Assembly: GCA_938022205.1 (NCBI GenBank)
Contig: CALIEB010000007.1
Span: forward strand, 62,001-126,000
Length of the DNA stretch: 64,000 nucleotides
Source of the DNA: an uncultured Anaerolineae bacterium
Lineage (GTDB): Bacteria; Chloroflexota; Anaerolineae; Aggregatilineales; Phototrophicaceae
Reading direction: 5' to 3'
A model generated the notes under the pieces. It saw nothing but the letters and a program-made list of their open reading frames with translations. It made no database searches and was not told the origin of the DNA. Shown piece by piece: positions 57,421 to 64,000 of this stretch. Within the stretch, counting starts at the first letter, position 1, and each line of letters begins with the position of its first letter. Both the position numbers and the translations under genes were made by a program.

Positions 57421-59154
57421 TTAGAGGGAATGCGCGCGCCTTGCCACATCCGCAATCGCGTTGAGTTTGGCGTGAACTTCGGGCGCGATTTGGTTCGGCG
57501 GCACAAACTCCACTAGCGTGTGGTAGCTGCCTTTGTGCAGTAGAAGCGGCGTGCCTAGCTTCTTGTGATACAATTTGAGCAGCGGCTCAATGAACTCGTT
57601 GCTGGCTTTGAGTTGAGAAGACCCTAGCGCAGGCTTGCCTAAGGTCTCTAAAGACTGTACGACTTCTTCAATGCACGCGCGCATCAGCTCGGCGCGTTGG
57701 ACATAGGCTTGCTCGCCAAACATGTCGCGTGTGCCGTCTGCACCAATCGTTTGAATATCTTGTGTGGCGTAGGCAATAAAGACATCCTCAAAACAGAAGT
57801 AATTCTCAATTTCGCGCTGTTCCCACATCATTTCGACAAGCTCGCCCTCTGTGTGAAGGTGTTGGTCTAAGCGGTCGAAAAGGGCAATACCAATCAAGCG
57901 TGGGGTAGCTTCTTTGAGCGCGTGAAAGTGGCTGCGCGCGTCACTAGGGCGGTTGTTGCCGAGATATTTGACAAAAGGGCGCGCTAGTGCTGCTTGCGCA
58001 GCTTGGTTGTTGCTTATGCGCGCAAACGCCTGAAGGATGGCTAGATCGGTCGCGCCCTCCAAATACAGCACCCAGCCCGTTTGTTCAGCTTGGTAGTACT
58101 GGTCGAAACCTATTGAGGTGAGAGCTTTTTTTACAGGGTCAGCCTTCATTAGCACATGTGGCTTGCCGACAAAGGCAATGACGCTGTCTCTTTGCGCGGC
58201 TTCGTCAAGCACAATCTCCGAATGACTGGCTAGAATAAGCTGCGAGTTTTGTTTTTTGGTCAACTCTGACAAAAGCTGATACGTTTGCCTTTGTCGCAGG
58301 ATTTCGAGATGCGTATCGGGTTCGTCTAAAAGCAGCGTGGTGTGAGGATTCGTGCGCAAATACGCCAGCAGCAGCAGCGTTTGCTGCATGCCGCTGCCGG
58401 CTGAGGCGATGTTGAGTTCAATGTTGTCTTGGGTGACGTAAGACATGGTGATTTCGCCGCGCTCGCTCACGTAATTGGGCGGCTTTAGCCGTATGCCGAA
58501 CAGCACGCGTAGCTCTTGCACCAGCGCATCCCAGCTTGCCTTGTCGCTATCGTAAAGGTGATAGCAAAGGTTGCGCAGCACTTCGGCGGTTCTACCCTCG
58601 CCAATCAGCACGTGAATGCGCCCCAAGTCAATGCGCGGCTCGACAGCGGCTAAGCCCGACATAGGCGGCAAGAAGGCAACGCGCGTGTCGATTGCTTCCG
58701 GCGGGATGCTTGGTAAGCTATCGCTGCCTAGCTTAAGGGGTCGGCAGTAAAGCGATTCGGTGTTGGCGTAGTCGAACTCCATGCCTGCTTGCCACAGCTT
58801 ATCGTGCTGAACACCCTCGACGATGATTTTAATGCGGATATTTTGCGTTTTGGGCTTGTTTCCAGCGCGCTGAACGTCGCGCGTGCGCAAGTTACGCCAC
58901 AAAAGATTAGCGTTCGGCACGGGCATAGCGATGAGATCCTTGCGGTTAATTGTCACGCCGATGCGCTCTTTCGCTTTGGAAGCACTGCGCCGCTTTTGCG
59001 CCCACGTCTGAACGCCAATATGCCACAGCGCGAGAGCTTGCAAAGCGGTCGTTTTGCCCGAGTTGTTCGCCCCAACAAATGCCACAGTTTGCCCGAGCGG
59101 GATGTCTATCTCGTCAAACTGTTTCAGCTGCTGAATGATAAGCCTTGTCAGCAT
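57421..59154 (-). CDS. AAA ATPase (OLD/AAA_21-like) with C-terminal TOPRIM-like region
   Basis: TVAFVGANNSGKTTALQAL; SAGSGMQQTLLLLAYLRTNPHTTLLLDEPDTHLEILRQ; C-terminal WVLYLEGATDLAILQAF...GIALFDRLDQ. Confidence 0.8.
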   Translation of the reverse strand: MLTRLIIQQLKQFDEIDIPLGQTVAFVGANNSGKTTALQALALWHIGVQTWAQKRRSASKAKERIGVTINRKDLIAMPVPNANLLWRNLRTRDVQRAGNKPKTQNIRIKIIVEGVQHDKLWQAGMEFDYANTESLYCRPLKLGSDSLPSIPPEAIDTRVAFLPPMSGLAAVEPRIDLGRIHVLIGEGRTAEVLRNLCYHLYDSDKASWDALVQELRVLFGIRLKPPNYVSERGEITMSYVTQDNIELNIASAGSGMQQTLLLLAYLRTNPHTTLLLDEPDTHLEILRQRQTYQLLSELTKKQNSQLILASHSEIVLDEAAQRDSVIAFVGKPHVLMKADPVKKALTSIGFDQYYQAEQTGWVLYLEGATDLAILQAFARISNNQAAQAALARPFVKYLGNNRPSDARSHFHALKEATPRLIGIALFDRLDQHLHTEGELVEMMWEQREIENYFCFEDVFIAYATQDIQTIGADGTRDMFGEQAYVQRAELMRACIEEVVQSLETLGKPALGSSQLKASNEFIEPLLKLYHKKLGTPLLLHKGSYHTLVEFVPPNQIAPEVHAKLNAIADVARRAHSL

Positions 59155-59224
59155 GGCTTAGGCTCTCTTTCGCGAGATTGTGGGCATGCCCACCAATAGG
59201 TTCGTTGGTCATGCCCCTATCGTC

Positions 59225-62200
59225 TTACCCTAAAATCTGGGCGGTGCGGTCAATTGCGCCCACGCTGTAGTACTTCGCGTCCTCGTGGTGGGCGAAGATA
59301 GCGGCGGTGCTTTGCTCTGGCACGAGCTGGTAGGAATCGGTCAGCGTGATGCCGATTTGCTCGGCGATTTGCGGCATTAAGCTCCAAACAATCGCGTGGT
59401 CGCTTAGCTCGGGACAGGCGGGATAGCCCCAGCTGTAGCGTTTGCCCTGCTGCGCGCCCAAACCCAGCTTTTGGCGCACAAGATAGGTCATGTAGTTGGC
59501 GGTGGCTTCCGCCGCTTGTACCGCTAGCCCGTGAAAGAAATACGCCTCGCTGTAGTTGTCGGCGGACTGTAGCTTCTCGAACGTTTCCGTCGCCACCTCG
59601 CCGACGGTGACAGCCTGCAGCACGCACACGTCCACGCCGCGTCCACCCAGCGGCTCGTAGTAATCGCTGATGCACAGGAACTCACCTTCGGGCTGGCGTG
59701 GGAAGGTGAAGCGCGCCGCCTCGACGGTTTCGCCCGTCTTGGCGTAGCGTTCCGCGTCCCAGATAATCAGGTCATCGCCGTCGCTGTTGGCGGGGAAGTA
59801 GCCGTAGACTGCCTGCGGCTTGAGCGTGCCATCGCGCAGAGCTTCGCGGGTCATGCGCGCGAGGCGTGCCTCAAACTCGGCTTCGAGCTGCTCCCACTCC
59901 GCGCCCTGCTTGTTCTTCGCGCCCCAAGACAAGCGGAACAGCTCGGGCTTGTGCAAGTGCTGCAGCACGACTTGTAAGGGCATCTCGCGCACGACTTGCA
60001 CGCCCCAAAACGGCGGCGTGGGCAGCTTGGCAGCGGGCTTAACGGTCTTTTGCGCGAGCAACGCCCGCGAGACGCGGCTCTTGCGCGGGGTCTTGCCCAT
60101 CTCGGCGTAGCCCTCTTCTTTAATCTGCTGCAAGAAAGCGTCGCGCTGGTTGCTCATCAGCTTGTCCATAACTTCCAAGCCTTCAAAGGCATCTTGACAA
60201 TAGAACACGCCCGCTTCATAAGGCTCGCCGTTGTCCTCCAAAAAGAGAATGCGCCGCCCGAACTTGCGGTTAATCGCCGCGCCGCCCACCAACACCGGAA
60301 AATTGAGGTTGCGTCGCGCCAGCTCGTTGACCACCAGCGGCATTTGCTTGGACGTGCTGACCAGTAGCGCGGAAAGCCCAATCGCGTCAGCGTTTAGCTC
60401 CACCGCCTTCTCGATGATGGTGTTGGCTGGCACTTGCTTGCCTAAGTCGTGGACGGTGTAGCCGTTGTTGCTGAGGATGGTCTTGACGAGGTTCTTGCCG
60501 ATGTCGTGAACGTCGCCGTAGACCGTCGCTAGCACCACCGTGCCTTTGGTCGCGCCCTCCACTTTGTCCATGTACTTTTCCACGTGCGCTACGCTGCGCT
60601 TCATCACTTCGGCGGACTGTAGCACGAACGGCAAAATCAGCTCGCCCGCGCCGAACTTGTCGCCGACTTCTTTCATAGCAGGCAGCAGCACGTTGTTCAG
60701 CACACTGACCGCGTCCTGCCGCGTTAGGCAGTCGTCAATCAGGGCTTCAACCCCTTCTTTCTTGCGGTGGACAATCTGCCAGTGCAGCGCGGCTTCGGCG
60801 GTCATGTCGGCGGTCGGGTCTTCTTCCTGCTTGCCGACGCTGACCGCGTTTTGTTCGAAGTATTGGATGAAGCGTGGCAGCGCGTCCTCGTCGCTGTTGA
60901 AGATGAGGTCGTTGGCGAGCTTGCGCTGCTCTTCAGGAATTTCAGCGTAGGGCGTGATGTGCGCGGGGTTGACAATCGCCATATCTAACCCCGCTTGCAC
61001 GCAGTGGTAGAGAAACACGCTGTTCAACACGCCGCGCGCGCCTTCGCCCACACCAAATGACACGTTGCTGATGCCCAACGCCGTCAGCACGCCGGGGATG
61101 TTCTGCTTAATCAGACGAATGCCCTCAATCGTCTCGATGGCATCCTCACGCAGCTCGGCTTGCCCGGTCGTCAGCGGGAACGTCAGCGCGTCGAAAATCA
61201 AGTCTTGCGGGTTCATGCCGTACTCGTTGACGGCAATGTCAGTGATGCGCTTGGCGATGGCGAACTTCTTCTCGCGGGTGTGTGCCATGCCCTCTTCGTC
61301 GATCGTCATGCTCAAGACTGCCGCGCCGTGCTTCTTGGCGATGGGCAAGATGCGGTCGATGCGCTCGCGTCCGTTCTCAAGGTTGTTGCCGTTGACGATT
61401 GCCTTGCCCGGGTAGATGGCAAGCGCGGCTTCGGCAACTTCCGGCTCGGTCGTGTCAATCACCAGCGGAATTTCAATCGCCATGCTCAAGCGTTTGACCA
61501 GCTCTTGCATCTGTTGCTTTTCGTCAGTGCGCTCGGTCAACGCCACGCACACGTCCAGCAGGTGTGCGCCGCTGTTGACCTGCTCAACAGCGATTTGCAC
61601 GATGCTGTCGTAATCTTCCGCCAGCAGCAGGCGTTTGACCTTGCGGCTGCCCTGCGAGTTGACGCGCTCGCCAATCAGCGTAGGACCGGGGTTTTGCACC
61701 AGCGGCATGGCTTTCATGCCGCTAGAGGCGATAGGCTCGCGCGTAACCGCGCGCGGCTTGCTGGGTTGGCGTGTCGCCTTGCCGCTCAGCAGGTCGGCGT
61801 GCGGGTGACCATGCACCTTCTCGTAGAGCTTGGCGAGGTGTTCGGGGCGCGTGCCGCAGCAGCCGCCGACCACGCTCACGCCCCAGCGCGTGAACTCCGC
61901 CACCATCTCGCTGAAGGGGTCGGGCTCCATCGGGTAGACCGCCTCGCCGTCCACGTTAATCGGCAAGCCGGCGTTGGGCAGCACGCTAATCGGGAAAGGA
62001 CAGTTCTCCACCAAGTATTGGATGGGCGCGCGCATGTATTCCGGTCCCGTCGAGCAGTTCATGCCAAACACATCGATGCCGAGCGGCTCGAGCGTCGCCA
62101 GCGCGCTGGCAATGTCCGTGCCGAAGAGCATGCGACCCGTCACGTCGAGCGTGATTTGTGCTTGAATTGGCACGCGCACGTTGGCATCGGCGAAGTAGCG

Positions 62201-62782
62201 GTGGATGCCGCGAATGGCTGCCTTGACCTCTAAGATGTCTTGGCTGGTCTCAATCAGCAGCACGTCTACGCCGCCCTCGACCAAGCCCTGCGCTTGTTCA
62301 TAGAACACGTCGGCAAGTTCATCAAACGTGATGTTGCTCAAGTCGGGGTCGTTGCCGCTGGGCAGCTTGCCGCTGGGTCCAATGCTGCCCGCTACCATGC
62401 GCGGAATGCCCGTCATCTGTTCGTATTTGTCGCACGCGGCACGCGCCACCCGTGCCGCCGCGCGGTTAATCTCTAGCACGCGGTCTTGCAAGCCGTACTC
62501 CGCCAGCGTCAAGCGATTGGAGCGAAAAGTATTTGTCTCAACAACCTCGCTGCCGACGGCAAGAAACGACTCGTGAATGGCTTGAATGACATCGGGTCGG
62601 GTGATGACCAAATAGTCATTGCAGCCGTCGAGATGCTCGCCGCCGAAATCTTGCGCGCTGAGGCGATAGCGTTGGATGCTCGTTCCCATCGCGCCGTCGA
62701 ACAGCACGATATGGTCAGCAATTGCGTCGAGATAGCGGCGATTGGTATAGGGGCGTTGCCGTGCGTCTTGAATCCCATCCAT
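59225..62782 (-). CDS. metH: Cobalamin-dependent methionine synthase
   Basis: 1185 aa; VVGGCCGTRPEH, PTLIGERVNSQGSRKVK, TVYGDVHDIGKNLVKTIL (B12 DxHxxG), C-terminal activation domain. Confidence 0.95.
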   Translation of the reverse strand: MDGIQDARQRPYTNRRYLDAIADHIVLFDGAMGTSIQRYRLSAQDFGGEHLDGCNDYLVITRPDVIQAIHESFLAVGSEVVETNTFRSNRLTLAEYGLQDRVLEINRAAARVARAACDKYEQMTGIPRMVAGSIGPSGKLPSGNDPDLSNITFDELADVFYEQAQGLVEGGVDVLLIETSQDILEVKAAIRGIHRYFADANVRVPIQAQITLDVTGRMLFGTDIASALATLEPLGIDVFGMNCSTGPEYMRAPIQYLVENCPFPISVLPNAGLPINVDGEAVYPMEPDPFSEMVAEFTRWGVSVVGGCCGTRPEHLAKLYEKVHGHPHADLLSGKATRQPSKPRAVTREPIASSGMKAMPLVQNPGPTLIGERVNSQGSRKVKRLLLAEDYDSIVQIAVEQVNSGAHLLDVCVALTERTDEKQQMQELVKRLSMAIEIPLVIDTTEPEVAEAALAIYPGKAIVNGNNLENGRERIDRILPIAKKHGAAVLSMTIDEEGMAHTREKKFAIAKRITDIAVNEYGMNPQDLIFDALTFPLTTGQAELREDAIETIEGIRLIKQNIPGVLTALGISNVSFGVGEGARGVLNSVFLYHCVQAGLDMAIVNPAHITPYAEIPEEQRKLANDLIFNSDEDALPRFIQYFEQNAVSVGKQEEDPTADMTAEAALHWQIVHRKKEGVEALIDDCLTRQDAVSVLNNVLLPAMKEVGDKFGAGELILPFVLQSAEVMKRSVAHVEKYMDKVEGATKGTVVLATVYGDVHDIGKNLVKTILSNNGYTVHDLGKQVPANTIIEKAVELNADAIGLSALLVSTSKQMPLVVNELARRNLNFPVLVGGAAINRKFGRRILFLEDNGEPYEAGVFYCQDAFEGLEVMDKLMSNQRDAFLQQIKEEGYAEMGKTPRKSRVSRALLAQKTVKPAAKLPTPPFWGVQVVREMPLQVVLQHLHKPELFRLSWGAKNKQGAEWEQLEAEFEARLARMTREALRDGTLKPQAVYGYFPANSDGDDLIIWDAERYAKTGETVEAARFTFPRQPEGEFLCISDYYEPLGGRGVDVCVLQAVTVGEVATETFEKLQSADNYSEAYFFHGLAVQAAEATANYMTYLVRQKLGLGAQQGKRYSWGYPACPELSDHAIVWSLMPQIAEQIGITLTDSYQLVPEQSTAAIFAHHEDAKYYSVGAIDRTAQILG

Positions 62783-62984
62783 GAGGGTATCCGTTACTCC
62801 GTTCCATCGTCTGACAGTAAAGCATTAAAAATGATTATACTTACAAAAAATGGCGCACTGTTAGGGCGTTTTTGCGCGCTTGCCTCAAGACGCAGCCAAA
62901 TAGACCATGCTCTCCACGTATCCTAGTATAATGCGTTATCATACGAGTAGCACATTAGTCGCAATATTTAAGAAAGGCAGGCGT

Positions 62985-63437
62985 ATGGAGACGGTGGCGA
63001 TTACGCCCATCGGCACGGTGCATAACGACGTGCAAGATGCCACAGAGCAAGCGTGGCACAAGATTACGTCGGAAATTCACGTCAAGCCAGAGCTGGCGGC
63101 GGGGTTGCGTGGGTTGGAAGATTGGTCGCACGTGGTGATTTTGTATGTCATGCACCAGCAAGCTCCGTTTGACGCGGCGCAGCACTTGGTTTGTCGCCCA
63201 CGCGAGCGCGACGACCTGCCCGAAGTGGGCATCTTTGCCCAGCGAGCGCGCCATCGTCCTAACCAAATCGGTCTTACGGCAGTGAAGCTGCTGAGTGTTG
63301 CGGGCAACGTGGTCACGGTGCGCGGGCTGGACGCGCTGAACGGCACGCCTGTGTTGGACATCAAGCCCTACGCGCCTATTTACGACGGCGTAAGCGACCC
63401 GCGCGTGCCAAGCTGGTTTATCGCGTCCAATTTTTAA
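62985..63437 (+). CDS. TrmO/YaeB-family tRNA methyltransferase
   Basis: PIGTVHNDV...GLRGLEDWSHVVILYVMHQ...VGIFAQRARHRPNQIGLTAVKLLSV...LDIKPYAPIYD. Confidence 0.88.
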   Translation: METVAITPIGTVHNDVQDATEQAWHKITSEIHVKPELAAGLRGLEDWSHVVILYVMHQQAPFDAAQHLVCRPRERDDLPEVGIFAQRARHRPNQIGLTAVKLLSVAGNVVTVRGLDALNGTPVLDIKPYAPIYDGVSDPRVPSWFIASNF

Positions 63438-63447
63438 GCGGGGGACT

Positions 63448-64000
63448 ATGACAACGCGCAGCGTGGCGGTGCTGATTTTCGACGAGGTTGAAGTGCTGGA
63501 CTTTGCCGGACCTTTTGAAGTGTTCGGTGTGTGTGGGCGTTGGGACAACACGCCCTACTTTCACGTTTACACAGTGTCGTTAGACGGCGGGATAGTGGCA
63601 GCGCGCAACGGGCTGCGCGTGGCGGCGGCTTACAGCGTGGCGACCATGCCCAAGCCCGACATCTTCGTAGTACCAGGCGGTTACGGCGTGCGCGCGCTGC
63701 TGGGCAATCCCCAGCTGCAAGCGGTCATTCGCCAACAGCACGCTGCCGCCGAGCAGCTGCTCTCGGTCTGTACTGGCGCGTGGTTGCTGGCGGACGCAGG
63801 CGTACTGGCGGGGCTGCGCGCCACCACGTATCACACTGGCTTTGACCGCCTGCAAGAGCTAGAGCCGACGCTAACGCTCGTCAAGGGCGAGCGGTGGGTG
63901 GACAACGGCAAGGTCGTCACGTCGGCAGGTGTGTCGGCGGGCATTGACATGGCACTCCACGTCGTCGCCAAGCTCTTGGGTAAGCAGATTGCCGACAAAA
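63448..64000 (+). CDS. DJ-1/PfpI-type (GATase1-like) protein, truncated at window edge
   Basis: SVAVLIFDEVEVLDFAGPFEVFGV...DIFVVPGGYGVRALL...LLSVCTGAWLLADAGVLAGLRATTY. Confidence 0.88.
   Translation, partial: MTTRSVAVLIFDEVEVLDFAGPFEVFGVCGRWDNTPYFHVYTVSLDGGIVAARNGLRVAAAYSVATMPKPDIFVVPGGYGVRALLGNPQLQAVIRQQHAAAEQLLSVCTGAWLLADAGVLAGLRATTYHTGFDRLQELEPTLTLVKGERWVDNGKVVTSAGVSAGIDMALHVVAKLLGKQIADK

Noticed and set aside
61160-62233. 357-aa plus-strand ORF antisense to metH
   Set aside because: Lies wholly within the unmistakable metH coding frame; composition (A/R/V/H-rich, no domains) is typical of GC-rich antisense frames.
62783-62984. Cobalamin or SAM riboswitch upstream of metH
   Set aside because: No recognisable B12-box or SAM-riboswitch core on the minus strand; a covariance-model (Infernal) scan would be decisive.

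Overview
The window looks like chromosomal DNA from a fairly GC-rich bacterium. Gene content (SpoVS, FmdB, NHL/thioredoxin protein, bc-complex operon, 2TM kinases, GT39-type transferases) suggests Chloroflexota, but that is inference from gene flavour only. It holds about 60 densely packed genes on both strands. Most are housekeeping or metabolic: fhs, metH, fbp, cdsA, tsaE-tsaB-rimI, a Rieske/cytochrome b/cytochrome c operon, two ABC exporter half-transporters, a P1B-type ATPase, an ArsR/permease locus and polyferredoxin. There is also a three-tRNA cluster (Pro-TGG, Gly-TCC, CAT) beside a large DUF4062/STAND-ATPase/TPR gene. The strongest unusual signals are: (1) a PIN-type toxin-antitoxin pair between two perfect 80-bp direct repeats that duplicate the 3' end of fhs plus an extended -10-like promoter; (2) a decayed AAA-ATPase remnant whose Walker A lysine region is deleted; (3) a STAND NTPase with a recently duplicated 120-bp TPR unit next to the tRNA cluster; (4) a bc-complex cytochrome c whose first heme domain is split by a coiled-coil-like insert, and a cytochrome b with a long soluble tail; (5) an OLD-like ATPase/TOPRIM-type gene next to a Uma2 nuclease gene; (6) apparent enrichment of GCTAGC/CTAG. 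No CRISPR array, rRNA, transposase or integrase was seen. All family names come from motif recognition, with no database search.
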